In this document: in pieces, positions 1 through 10,447 of the stretch
Layout: the number at the start of each line of letters is the position of its first letter
Numbering within the stretch: the stretch's first letter is position 1
Assembly (NCBI GenBank): GCA_023101885.1
Contig: JALPQD010000909.1
Span: 138,593-202,592, forward strand
Reading direction: 5' to 3'
From: Typhlomys cinereus
Taxonomy: Eukaryota > Chordata > Mammalia > Rodentia > Platacanthomyidae
DNA length: 64,000 nt
Program-made: the position numbers and the translations under genes
The notes under the pieces: model-generated
Told to the model about the DNA's origin: nothing
What the model saw: only the letters and a program-made list of their open reading frames with translations
The model's database searches: none

Positions 1-189
1 GTCCAGAAATCCAAATTCTAGACCAAAAAAAAAAAAAAAATTGAAAACTCAAGTTTACAGTCCCGTATTAAATTTCAGTGTAAGGTTTAGTTTTCAACTA
101 ACAAAACCGAGCTACATGAATTCTGGAAGACTGGAGAAAGAAGCCAAAGAAGCCCAAGCCTGAGATTTAGTAGACGCCAGTAACTAGGG

Positions 190-960
190 TCTCTGTAGGA
201 GAAATGTAAGGCGAATCCTCAGGAAACGATGACCAACAAAGTCCCGTCCGTTCCCCAGTCCGCGGAAGGACCGAAGGCGCCCTTCCAGCGGCAGGTGCGG
301 AGGGGCAGGAGGGTCTTGCAGGACCGCAGGATGGGACCGCGTCGCCGGGGGCCGCGCCAGCAGCACGTGGACCAGCGGGCAGGGAGCGCGGAGAGGCGCG
401 GAGAGGAAGGAAGGAGCGCGCTGGACCTGAGGACCGCGCTAGAGCGGGAAGGAGCCGGCCCAGGACCTGGGCACCGCGCGCAGGTGCGTCCGCTCGCCCG
501 GACCCCGTTTTCCGTTGGGGCTCGGCACGGGGACCGCGGCAGCGGGCGCTGGCGACGCGCTCAGGCGGACGGGACCCGGCCTACCTGCCGTCCTTGGCCT
601 CCGGAGCCTGCTCGTTGTCCGTGACCACCTGCGGCCGCAGGGGCCGGCGCTGCCACAGCCCGTCCGCCTCGCTTATCCTCGCCCGCACCTGTAGGCGGCC
701 AGCGCTCTGCGGAGCGGACGGGCGGCCCCGCCCCCAGGGCGCGCACGAGTGACGCAACACCCAGCGACTGGCCCGCAGCGCAGGCCCCGCCCCCTCGAGC
801 TGTGAAGGAGCGGTGCGGCTCCTCCCACGACTCCAGCAGGCTTCTGGCTACAGGTGAACTGGAGCTGGAGATCTCAGCGTGTGCGGCTACACGCAGGTAG
901 TTACTGGCCAGGCTGGCACTCGTTCTTGACGGCCACCTGGCTTCTGACGGGCGGTGTGAA
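190..960. promoter_or_regulatory. CpG island at left edge (APMAP-type promoter region)
   Basis: The stretch is GC-rich and dense in CpG, in sharp contrast to the AT-rich sequence on both sides. It contains GC boxes (CCCCGCCCCC near 726-735 and 786-795) and a TGACGCAA motif near 750. It surrounds the APMAP-like exon 1 on the minus strand, so the part right of 676 would be that gene's 5' UTR and promoter and the part left of 585 its first intron. Promoter activity is inferred from composition and from the adjoining exon. Confidence 0.7.
585..676 (-). pseudogene. APMAP: APMAP exon 1-like, start codon lost (ATG to ATA)
   Basis: Read on the minus strand, 676 to 585 gives ATA followed by SEADGLWQRRPLRPQ and, further on, QAPEAKDG. 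This matches the cytoplasmic N-terminus of APMAP (adipocyte plasma membrane-associated protein, a type II membrane protein with a beta-propeller ectodomain). The match ends exactly at a good splice donor (GGCAG|GTAGGC, exon end 585), where I recall the APMAP exon 1/2 boundary lying. This is therefore genomic rather than a processed copy. The codon that should be the initiator Met is ATA (674-676). The transmembrane segment and propeller are encoded by later exons, which would lie left of position 1. It may be a truncated segmental duplicate, a start-lost gene, or a real gene with a base error. Homology is recognised from memory, without alignment. Confidence 0.75.
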
Positions 961-1524
961 ACCCCGTTGAAAAAGATTTTTTCTAAAACCATCCGCGTCA
1001 GAACACAAGACACAAATTGTATAGCTTTGGTTAAAGTCACATGAGTGCTAGAACTTCAAGAGGTTGCAACAGACATTTATGAAGTTTCAAAGAGCATTAC
1101 CCTTAAACACAGACACAAACACAAATCACGCTAATAACAACGGTTTAGGAATTATGAGGTGGTGGCACACACAGGATTACAGCGAGTCCAGCATATTCCA
1201 GGAGGACCCACGAAGCGGAGCCATTCGTTTCTGGAAATTAATGGAAGCTGTAATGTCAACGGAGTCAATCCACAAAATTGGTCATACAAAAGCATTTGAC
1301 TAGTGGAGAAAAACAAAGGTGGATGAAGCTGGGAGTTTAAAAAAAAGACAGAAAAGAGGATTTGGGGCAGCAAGAACAATTTTTGTTATATTGTGCACTA
1401 GAAAAGCTCTCCGAGGAAAGTCTTGTTCAAAGTGCTGTTAACGATTTCCTTATTGCCCTTGGAGGCTTTCCAGATGCTCTTTCATTGCTAGGTGACACTA
1501 GAATGTCACACACGTGTTCTCTTA
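961..1524. other. Unannotated stretch
   Basis: Mostly AT-rich sequence with no recognisable exon, RNA or repeat. Short open frames on both strands lack similarity to anything I know and have no splice context. Confidence 0.4.
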
Positions 1525-1808
1525 TTTTAATTTTAATTTAATTTAATTTTATATTATTTTACGAGTATCTGTGTGTGGGTCTGTGTCTGTGTGTACCAGA
1601 GGGAACAGTGATGCCAGTGGAGGACCAAGGATCACTTCAGAAGTCACCCTGATTGCTTCTACCTTATTTGCTTTGCTCTGGAGTTTCTCAGACTCTGCCT
1701 TCCAGGATCATTAGTGCTGGCTGCTGCCATTTCTGCCTGTTGATTTTACTTAGGATCTAGGATCTAAACTCAGATGGAGGCTTAACCTCTGAACCACCTT
1801 TTCAGCCC
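1525..1808 (-). repeat. Old B2-headed SINE
   Basis: A T-rich start (the A-tail on the other strand) and a TG-rich stretch are followed by a divergent body. The end, TTAACCTCTGAACCACC then TTTTCAGCCC, is the reverse complement of the tRNA-derived B2-type head. It belongs to the older of two related subfamilies seen in the window. Confidence 0.75.
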
Positions 1809-2039
1809 ATGCTCAGTATTCTTACATCCAAACAGTTCAAGGGTATTTTGTAGAGATCCCAGGTTATAATCCAGGTCTTGGCAACATTGTACTTAACCCC
1901 ATGTTACTGAATACAGCCAGTACGGCTATTATGTCAGAGAGAAATTTCAAAAAGTGCTGTAAGCCAGCTCTTTCCTACCTCTCTGAATTCCATTTCACAC
2001 CAGAAGGATGACTGGCTTTCTCTCATTCTGTGCTTCCAT

Positions 2040-2770
2040 GACTGTATTAATCAGGGTTGTCTGAAGAAACAGAATCTAGAGAATGTTATATAGATTATAC
2101 ATGTATATGTTTATTAAAATAACTCACAATAAAAATAGTGTCCTTCAAGGTAGCCACCCATAGCAGCCTCAATCTTGACTGGAATATTCCACAAAGCCAG
2201 AAGATCCTGAGATGGTCTCAAGCCTTTGTTCCTCTGGAGGGGCAAAGATGCTTGGTTCCAATGATGGTGAAGAACAGCTGGGCTCCAACATCGGAGATGA
2301 ACAGTGAAGAGCAGGGCCTACAGACCATGCTCCAAAGGCAGCGGGAGCAGCAACAACGTGGTGGAAAAGGTGAAGCTTCAAGTTAGCCAAAGACACAGAC
2401 AGCAGCAGCAGCAGCTAAAGAAGGCCATGATGCTCTAAAATTGACGGATGTGTGCAGAGTGGACTGCACAGCAAGTCAACACAGGATAAGGGAAGAGCAA
2501 GTCCCTACTTCTTGCACCTCCTATTATCTGGTCCACCACTGGAAAGTACCACCCACTATGGGCTGGGGTTCTCCATAGCAATCAATCAAGTATCTGCAGA
2601 CTTGTTCAGGGACCATTCCAACCATTAACCTTCCACAGCTGTGCCCTAAACAGTCTGCAACTGTTGACACCAAAATGCAACCATAATAGACCCTGTCCAT
2701 ATTAATGCTTTTTCCCTGTGATGCATTTTCTTCCACCTTAACCCTTTCACCATCCAGGGCCCACTTGGAG
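2040..2770. repeat. Probable dispersed rodent repeat (class uncertain)
   Basis: The opening (TATTAATCAGGGTTGTCTG) and the later GTTGACACC/CCACTATGGGCTGG phrases resemble dispersed rodent repeat sequence, and similar phrases recur at 61.9-62.3 kb. I cannot assign a class (LTR or DNA). The open frames inside it are not convincing genes. Confidence 0.4.
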
Positions 2771-2835
2771 TAGCAGTGCAGAAGATCTCTTCCCCCACAT
2801 TTCCAAGCAGAATACCTTGCTCTTGTGTTTCCATT

Positions 2836-3147
2836 TTATTTATTTTTTTTTCTTTTTTTATTATTACTATTTATTCAACTGTGCGCATGTGCGTGTGTAT
2901 GTGCGCACGCCCGCGCGCGCGCGTGTGTGTCTGTGTATGTGTGTGTAGAACCACGGACGAATTCGTGAACTACCATGGACGCCTCCACTTCCTTCTGCCC
3001 GGGGATTCACAGGCTCCGCCCTACCAGGACCAGAAGCTCAGGCCGCCCCCGCTTCTGCCTGTCGTCTATACGTGGGATCTGGGATCCGAACTCAGGACCT
3101 TCCGTCTGCAAGGCGGAGGCTTAACCCCTGAGCCACCTCTCCAGCCC
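2836..3147 (-). repeat. Young B2-headed SINE, GC-rich body
   Basis: Reverse orientation: T-rich tail and (TG)n at the left, CpG-rich body, and tRNA-type head ending in CCACCTCTCCAGCCC at the right. It is closely similar to the copies at 3849, 5024, 14303, 16988, 37406, 38669 and 44696. It retains an AATTCGT and CCATGGACGCC core typical of this family in the window. Confidence 0.85.
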
Positions 3148-3848
3148 TACTTTTTTCTACTTTTACAAGCATATTGAGTATTCATTCCAGCTTCCCTCCT
3201 TTCCCCCTCCCTTATTCTCTTCTTTCCCTTCATTTTCTTTCCCATTCTGTCGCACTCTTTTTAGGGTTCACTATGGCTTGTCTACTCCTTTAGGGACTCA
3301 GGCCTCTGTAGTATAACAAGTTTCCTCTCTTCAGGCCACCCCACTGGTAAGTGCATTTCCCTTCACTCATCCAGCTTTAGACCCAAAGGTTTCCACGGTA
3401 AGTTCCCATTCTATGAGTGTAATACAGCTGCCTACAGAGCAATGTGATGTATTTTCTTTCTACCTCTACGTTTATTGGCTTTCTTTCCTGTTGATTATTT
3501 TTTTACCTTTTTTAAGGTTCTTGTTCCAGTTTACAGTAACAGGGATGGGTACCATTCTGACAAGCGGGTCTAGAGTCCAATCAGAAAGCTGTTGGTTGTC
3601 TCCTTTGTGCTCATGCAGCTATTTTACTGGTAGTCACTTGTTGCCATGGTGATTTGTATTTCAACTTACAGATCTCATGTTGTTGATGGGGCTTGTGTTT
3701 ATTTCTCTCTCAGCAGCTTCTACAGTAGAATAGCTTCCTTTCTAAAAGTTCTTTAAACATTCTGGGATTATAAACCATAAGCCCATTCATTAGTTATTTG
3801 TGGAAATTCATTGGCAAAATCTATCAGAAATGTATCCATTAAAAATAT
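3148..3848. other. Unannotated stretch
   Basis: Pyrimidine-rich then AT-rich sequence. I see no exon-like open frame with splice sites and no repeat that I can name. Confidence 0.35.
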
Positions 3849-4135
3849 GGGGCTGGAGAGGTGGCTCAGGGGTTAAGAACCGGAGGAAGGTCCTGAGTTC
3901 GAATCCTACAACCCACGTATAGACACCAGGCAGAAGCGGGGGCGGCCTGCGTTTCTGGTCCTGGTAGGGTGGAGCCTGTGAATCCTGGGGCAGAGTAAAC
4001 AAGGAGGAGGTGGAGGTGGTCCATGTTGGTTCCCGAATTCATCCATGGTTCTACACACACACACATAAATGCACACACACGCACACATGCATACATGCAC
4101 AATTGAATAAATAATAAATAATAATAAAAAAAGTT
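3849..4135 (+). repeat. Young B2-headed SINE, GC-rich body
   Basis: It starts GGGGCTGGAGAGGTGGCTCA (tRNA-type A-box region). A short deletion follows in the head, then come the CpG-rich body, (CA)n and an ATTGAATAAATAATAA tail. The sequence is typical of the young family. Confidence 0.85.
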
Positions 4136-5023
4136 TAAAAATAATAAAGACCTAGATACTCTGAAATTGTGACAGGAAAAGAATTCACCAGAGGACATGT
4201 GAGCTTCCTAGGAAGCACTTATAGAAAGTTGTTCATGAGGTTTAGTCTGCAGTGAGTCAAAGAAAGTCTTGGGAGGAATTGGTCAGTCTGTAAGCTAGGT
4301 GAGTTTCTGGAAGAGCTACTGTTACTGGAAGATGAACTTATGGCTTTATCTTGGAGCAGATAAGTCTGAATGAGCTGGCATTTGAATGGGTTGAGCTTAG
4401 ACCATTTTATTTTGTGACTCAGTTTAGTAGTTTTTCTGTTTGCAAGTCATAAAGTCCACCTTACTTGTTTCAGTTTTTGGTCCTCCCATCATCTCTAGCC
4501 AATCAACTTCACTGTCCTTTTGTGTTAACCATTTTCAGAGGACTGGGACCTCATGATTGGTTAGATCAGGTTTCTCAACTTTAGCGCTATCAATGTGTTG
4601 GACTAGATAATCTTTTGTTGGAGAGGAGAAGAGGGGATTCTCATTGCCTTATAGGATGTTTGGTTCCTGGCCTTTACCCTGGGATGCAATAGAATCCCAT
4701 CTAGTTTTGTGGTACAGCTGAACCTGGAACATCAAAGGCCTGGTTCCCAGTATGTGGTTATTTGAGATAATGGCATCTGTAGGAGGTGATACCTTATGGG
4801 AAAGTCATTGGGGAAATGCTGTTGAAGGGACTTTGGGACCCGAGTACTTTCCTCTTCCTCTTTTCCACTTCTCCATTGGGAGGAATCAATTTGGTCCATT
4901 GTACGCTCCCACTATGACTCACCACCACTGACCCAAAAGCAAGGGGGTTCACTCATCAGTGGTTTGAAACCTGTAAAATCCTCAGTCAGAGTAAACCTTT
5001 TCTCTTAATAACTAATCACTTCA
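4136..5023. other. Unannotated stretch
   Basis: Mixed-composition intergenic DNA. Scattered phrases suggest very old repeats, but none is assignable. Confidence 0.35.
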
Positions 5024-5232
5024 GGGGCTGGAGAGGTGCTCAGGGGTTAAGCCTCTGCCTTGCAGGTGGAAGGTCCTGAGTTTGAATCCTAGAGCCCACC
5101 TATAACCGCCGGATGGAAGCGGGGGCGGCCTGCGTTTCTGGTCCCAGTAGGGCGGAGCCTGTGAATCCCGGGACAGAGTAAACAAGGAGGAGGTGGAGGC
5201 AATCCACGATGGTTCCCAAATTCACCCGTGGT

Positions 5233-5276
<44 letters not shown>

Positions 5277-5313
5277 CAATTGAATAAATAATAATAATTT
5301 TTAAAAAAAATAA
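5024..5313 (+). repeat. Young B2-headed SINE with target-site duplication
   Basis: This is a full-length copy with head, GC-rich body, (CA)n at 5236-5273 and an A-rich tail. A 10-bp direct repeat, ATCACTTCAG, flanks it (5015-5024 and 5317-5326), as expected of L1-mediated insertion. Confidence 0.88.
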
Positions 5314-5326
5314 TTGATCACTTCAG

Positions 5327-6109
5327 CATTTATTATGGTGACAAAAGCTACTATATGAAAAAAATGTCTACAGACATTGCCAAATGTCCTCCTCTAAGGG
5401 ACGATGTCATCTTTGGTTGAGAAGCACTGGTCGGACCACTACCCACTTAGGGACTTGCCATGAGGCTTATATTCCCTGAAACACAGGACTACACAGACAA
5501 CATTTTTCCTAATACACTGGGCTCTGCAGACATAGAAAAAGAAGCATATGACTCAGTACAGGCATTTATGAATATGTCTCAAAGCTGAAACATATGAATC
5601 CAAATTCTAGTCCAGTGTTTTTCCTGCTAATCCCATGCTATTTCAATTTCTTGCACAGGTACTTCCTGAAGCCAACTAAAGTGAGCCAGACTGCATGGTT
5701 ATGACCTGAGGGAAGTAAGATGCTTGATAACCATCAAAAGGAACTGCCACCAATAAACAAGGCTGAGCTCCCTGGGGCCTCAAAGGAGAACCAGTACCAA
5801 CAGGTAGAAATGACCAGAGGAGTTTCCTGTTCATCCAAGTGACACTTGGATACAATTGTGTGAACCTAACCCTTGAGAACTGAGCCTTTAGGCACTTCTG
5901 ATAGGCAAGTCTCTAAATGGGTAGTGGTCCCACCAGTGCTTCTCAACCAAATTCCTTCTCAACCAGTTAAGGCAAACCCTGAACAAGTTTGGGAGAAATT
6001 ATCTAATTGAAGAGGGAAGATCCAGACCACAGCAGATGAAACAACTCCCTGGGGGCGAATAAGAAATAACAAATATGATTTATAAGTTGAAAGAAATTTT
6101 CATGTTGTT
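5327..6109. other. Unannotated stretch
   Basis: No exon, RNA gene or nameable repeat seen. Confidence 0.35.
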
Positions 6110-6500
6110 AAGGGGTTAAGTGTGACAGGTAATATTAATTATCAACTGGACAAGATCTAGAGTCACCTGAAAGACAGTACACCAGGCACACATGTGACAG
6201 AGTGTCTGGATATGCCATTGAGTGTCTCGTTAAGGTAATTGAAGTGGGCAGACCCACCCTCAAGGAGGGGCAGCACCATCCCCTTGGGTCCTGGGCTGCA
6301 TAAGAAAGAAGGAAGCTGGCTGAGTACCAGCCTCCATTTCTCTCTTCTCCCTGACTGCTATGCTGGCCAGCTGCTTCAGTGCTCTGACTCCCCTACATGA
6401 TGGATGGTACCTTGAACTATGAGCCAAAATAATTCCTTCCTTCCTTCAATTGCCTTTGCTGGGGTATTTTATTACAGGAAAAGTAAGATATTAGGTCTTT
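6110..6500 (+). repeat. URR1-like interspersed repeat
   Basis: Phrases such as AATATTAATTATCAACTGGA, AGAGTCACCTGAAAGACAG and TGAGCCAAAATAATTCCTTCC match my memory of the rodent URR1 (hAT-type, non-autonomous) consensus. The family name is from memory only. Confidence 0.5.
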
Positions 6501-7194
6501 GCATTGGCTGAAAAGAACTTTAAGAAGACACTAACGTACCAATTAATTTTGGATGTTAATAAATCAAAAATGTAACTTATGAGAGCTAGAGTAACAATGA
6601 AAGAGTCCATTAATTCAAGCTAATAGGGGAAAGTTAAGAAACAGTAAAATGAAAAACAGCCACTCTAAAGGCAAAAATAAAACATTGGTTAGGCAGGACA
6701 AATGAAAGGTTCTGAGTGAGATGGCAGACTTAAATCCAAATAGTTACAATAAATGTAAGTGATTACACAGGAACACTTACCCGCACACACTAGACACACA
6801 GTAGAATATACACACACAAAATAAATAAAACAAGCTTTAAAATAATGGGTGGTGAGGTTGAGTAATATGGGGTGCAATGCTTTAAATCCATTCCATACAT
6901 ATTTGAGACCATCAAAAAATAAAGAAATTAGTACAAAAAAGAGATTACAGAATGCTTCTCCAGCATTCCCAGTCCCTTTGTTAGTGTTAAAAGAAAATTT
7001 AATAACTTAAGATTAGGCAAACTCATTTCATGTTGGGTATGGAAACAACAGAGTTAATGTAGTTTGTAAAAAGGTTATTTATAATGTTGGTTACACTGTG
7101 TTAATGAGGTGAGGAGATTCACTGTGCAACACAGTGGCTACACATAATGATCAAGTATCATTGTCTTGAAAATGCTCTGGATTTGTTACTTTCT
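6501..7194. other. Unannotated AT-rich stretch
   Basis: AT-rich DNA with no recognisable coding or RNA feature. Confidence 0.35.
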
Positions 7195-7525
7195 TAATTA
7201 ACGTGACCAAATACCTGACAAAAGCAAACTTAGGGACGAAAGAATTTCTTTTGACACTGGTTTGAGGGTACAGTCCATTCTGGTAGGGAAAGCATGACAA
7301 TAGGATGTGAGGCAGTGGGTCATATTGCTGCCACAGGTAAGAAGCATTGACAGATGACTAGGTGCTCAAGTTGCTTCTTTTATTGAGCCCAGGACCACAG
7401 CCCATGGACTGGTACAGCCGCATTTACAGAGGGTCTTCCCACTTCAATTAACCCAATCTAGTAATTCCCTCACAAACATGCCCAGAGATTTGCTGCCTAG
7501 TTAGTTCTCGAGCCTATTACGTCGA
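7195..7525. repeat. Dispersed rodent repeat (class uncertain)
   Basis: Phrases such as GTTTGAGGGTACAGTCCATT, CCCAGGACCACAGCCCATGG and TGCCCAGAGATTTGCTGCC are typical of a repeat common in rodent genomes. I cannot name the class with certainty. Confidence 0.45.
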
Positions 7526-8000
7526 CAATAGTAACCACTCTGAGGCACTAAGGAGAGATAAGTCATTCTCATTATAACCAGTGACAAATTAGAGACGGAG
7601 CTTGTGTTATTTAACTCCTCATAGACACTTCATGTTGTGTGGTGTTTTGAATCTTCTTGCTGGTGCAGATAATTTCGTCAGTTAAAACTTACATTTTTGA
7701 AAGCTTGTAAAAGAAAAGCAGTGGGATACAGGGTCTTTGATGGAAGGGAATGAAGGAAAGGCCATAACGTATTTCTATAAGATTGAACAGATTCCACCAG
7801 GATTGAAGGGGAGATAATGGGCCACTCATATGAATGAAGACATTTCAAAGCCTGGGTAGAGATTAGGGCTCAGGAAGAAATCTTGCCTGGTGCTGTCCAG
7901 GGTGACTCAAAGGACCCAGGATAGAAAAGAGAAATTCCTCTAATGTAAATGTGAAATTAGAAGACTAGCTCAGAGTAAATACAGTTTACCCATAGATTAA

Positions 8001-8014
8001 CCAGTAGATGGCAC
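8001..8014 (+). promoter_or_regulatory. Candidate CTCF site
   Basis: CCAGTAGATGGCAC fits the CTCF core consensus CCASYAGRKGGCRS at all 14 positions. It lies in otherwise unannotated DNA 10.8 kb upstream of the FECH start codon. Occupancy cannot be judged from sequence. Confidence 0.5.
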
Positions 8015-8394
8015 GAGTGTCCCATTTAGGAAAAGCAGGACCAGAAGGCTGCTGCCCTCCCTGAACTTGAAAAGTTAGGGGCAGGAAGAAAAGTTTGAGG
8101 TTACCTGCATCTTGGGTTTCTTTGTGGTGTAGGAGTAGTTCAGAATCATGATCAATGAGAGGAGATATTTCTCTGTGAGCTTTCTGCAGTAATTGGATTC
8201 AGTTGTGTTGAGTAAGGTTTAAATCTCATCAACAAAGTATAAGAAACCAGAGACCAAGGCTTTCAGTTCTAAGTTGTAGAACCCTCAGCCACTCGTGAGC
8301 CCTGCAAGGGAAAGGCAGAAGTCATTGGACAGTCGGTCTGCTTGTATCACCCCAATGGACACAGGGTGGGTTTTCCAGAGATGCTAACAACAAC

Positions 8395-8745
8395 TACACT
8401 GAAGGGATTTGCTGAAGATGATCTCGTTAGTCATCCTGTTGCTGGGACAAACACCTGTTATGATGAATGTAGGAGGAGGACGGGCTTATTTCAGCACACG
8501 TCCCTCTCACTCTAGTGCAGAACAGAGGAGACTGCCCAACCTCATGTCAGTCGGGAAGCAAGACAGAAAAGGGGCCCGGCTCTGAATAGCTCCCTCAAGG
8601 GCCTGTCTCCAGCTATATAATTCCCTTCTACTAGGTCCCACCCTCAACAATTCTGCCACCTCCCAACTGTGCCAACCGGCTGATCAATGAGCCTTCAATT
8701 TGTGGGCTTTTGGGGGTCATCTAAACTCCAAACCTAACACTGAGG
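8395..8745. repeat. Old dispersed repeat (possible LTR fragment)
   Basis: Phrases such as TAGTCATCCTGTTGCTGGGACAAACACC and TTTGTGGGCTTTTGGGGGTCATC look like a degraded interspersed element. The class is uncertain. Confidence 0.35.
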
Positions 8746-9107
8746 TGAGAGGGAACCTTTGTGCCTTCTGGTGGATTGAATCATCAATCCAAAACCAATC
8801 CTGTGGGCAGGGGCCTCAAGGAGTTGGAATTTAAGAAAATAAGAGCGTGTTCACATCAACTGGTGTTGGAGTTGTCTCTGTGAGAGCTGCAGGGGATTCT
8901 GTACTGAGGGCCAAGCCCTTCTGAAAGCATTTGCAAATTCTACAGAAATCTAGTCCACTAACAGAGCAAAGTCCCAAGATACTGCAATGCTGTGTTCTAC
9001 AGCAGGCTCAGGGTTCACTGCAAGTCCTTAGGAGCTCAACAGAAGGAAGCACTGGGCAGGAGAGAACCTGAGACTCTAGACGTCAATGCACTTACAGTTT
9101 GGATTCC

Positions 9108-9190
9108 AGGGCTGGGGTTTGGCTCAGTGCTGAGCACTTACCTGGCATGTGTGAGACCCCGGGTTTCCCTTCCAGAAGTAAATAATAAAT
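9108..9190 (+). repeat. ID-type SINE (tRNA-Ala-derived)
   Basis: GGCTGGGGTTTGGCTCAGTG, then GAGCACTTACCTGGCATG and an AAATAATAAAT tail, follow the ID element layout. It is a SINE and not a functional tRNA. Confidence 0.6.
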
Positions 9191-9890
9191 GAGCATCTGA
9201 GTAGATGGAAAGCGGCTTGCTACCTTAGGCAGAAATGACTTTTCACAAATCATGCATCGTCTGCAAACTGTGCGATCTACTCAGTGAACTTGAGAAACAG
9301 TCGACTTGCCTGCTTTACCTTAGAAATGCAAGCTTTCCACAAACTTCTCTCATTTTTTAATTGTATAAAACAGCTCTATGTCCTAGCTAAACAACAACAA
9401 CAACGACAACAATAACAACAACAACAAAGAAAAACTTCACAAAACTCAGAAGGATGAGGTATTCGTTTCTTCTCCCTGTTGCTGAATGCATACAGGATCC
9501 AAGCAATAGAAGGGAACAGGAAGTTTCTTCTTACTCATGACTTTTGGTTACATTTCATCAGCATGGCAGGAGAGTTCATGCCAACAACGGAGCAGAGAGA
9601 ACTGGCCACACCATATCCACAGGAGGAACTAACTGTCTTGCCAGTCTGCCAATTTCCAACCAGTTCTCTCTATCTTATTTACCTGCCCAGGAACTAGTTC
9701 CAGGCTCTAGGAACTGCATCTTCTCACATTAACTAGATGATCTCCCACAGGTTTACTTGGGAATTACCTCACTAAAAAATCTCCTCACGAATGTACCTAC
9801 AGAGACTCAGCAGTTGTTAAACTGGCATTTGCAACTAAGCCACAGGTGACAACAGATACCAGCAAATAGCCTGGAAGTAGCTATTATACT

Positions 9891-9993
9891 GGGGCTGGGA
9901 AGATGGCTCAGTGCATAAGGTGCTGCCCTGCAAGCAGAAGGACCAGAGTTCAGGTAAAAGCTGCTTTGGTATGGAGATCATCAGTAATCCCAG
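9891..9993 (+). repeat. Truncated tRNA-headed SINE
   Basis: It starts GGGGCTGGGAAGATGGCTCA and is cut off where L1 3' UTR sequence begins. Confidence 0.6.
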
Positions 9994-10438
9994 CAAAAGG
10001 ATGGAGGAGCAATGATTTGCAAGATACTCCACAGAAGTTAGGACCGAAGCAATCATAATTGGGCATTGCATGCCCGCGCAATGTCCAACACACTATTGAC
10101 CTCACAAAGTCTAGCATCTGCTAAAGGCACCAAGATCCTTGGAGGCAAGGGATTGACAGCCACAGTAGAGTTCCTATACTTAAGGGGAACACGGAAAGGG
10201 TTCAGGGAAGGCCACTGGGTCCTTGTACGTCATCGGAGAGGAGGGCCCAGAGGCGAGTCAGGCATGCTCAACAAAGGACTCTGGGAATTGGGGCGGGAGG
10301 CATGGGGGATGGGGAGGAAGGGGTGAGGGAAGGGGGAGCAGGGGGTTCGGGGGAGGAAGAGGAGGGAGGGAGGGAACTGGTGTGCCTAAGTTTGTATGAG
10401 CTGAAATAATAAAAAATGTATTATATAAAAAAACAAAA
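9994..10438 (+). mobile_element. L1 3' UTR fragment (5'-truncated)
   Basis: It matches the 3' UTRs of the L1 copies ending at 11768, 45976 and 53906: a GGATGG(G)AGGAGCAATGAT start, a GGCATGCnC block, a G-rich purine tract (10290-10378), GTTTGTATGAGC and a final A-rich tail. There is no coding content. Confidence 0.85.
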
Positions 10439-10447
10439 AAATTGTTA

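Noticed and set aside
229..624. 131-codon plus-strand frame in the left CpG island
   Set aside because: Arg/Pro/Gly-rich composition typical of GC-rich DNA. It overlaps the APMAP-like exon on the other strand and has no recognisable domain.
561..1040. 159-codon minus-strand frame in the left CpG island
   Set aside because: It overlaps the APMAP-like exon in a different frame, and its translation is Ala/Gly/Arg low complexity. The APMAP match is in the other minus frame.
2776..3177. Frames ending in repeated Gln-Ala-Pro-Pro-Tyr-Gln-Asp-Gln and Leu-Thr-Pro-Glu-Pro-Pro text at many sites
   Set aside because: The same peptide recurs wherever the young SINE lies in antisense (also 3808, 14345, 16971, 37395, 38652, 44667). 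It is a reading of the SINE body and not a gene family.
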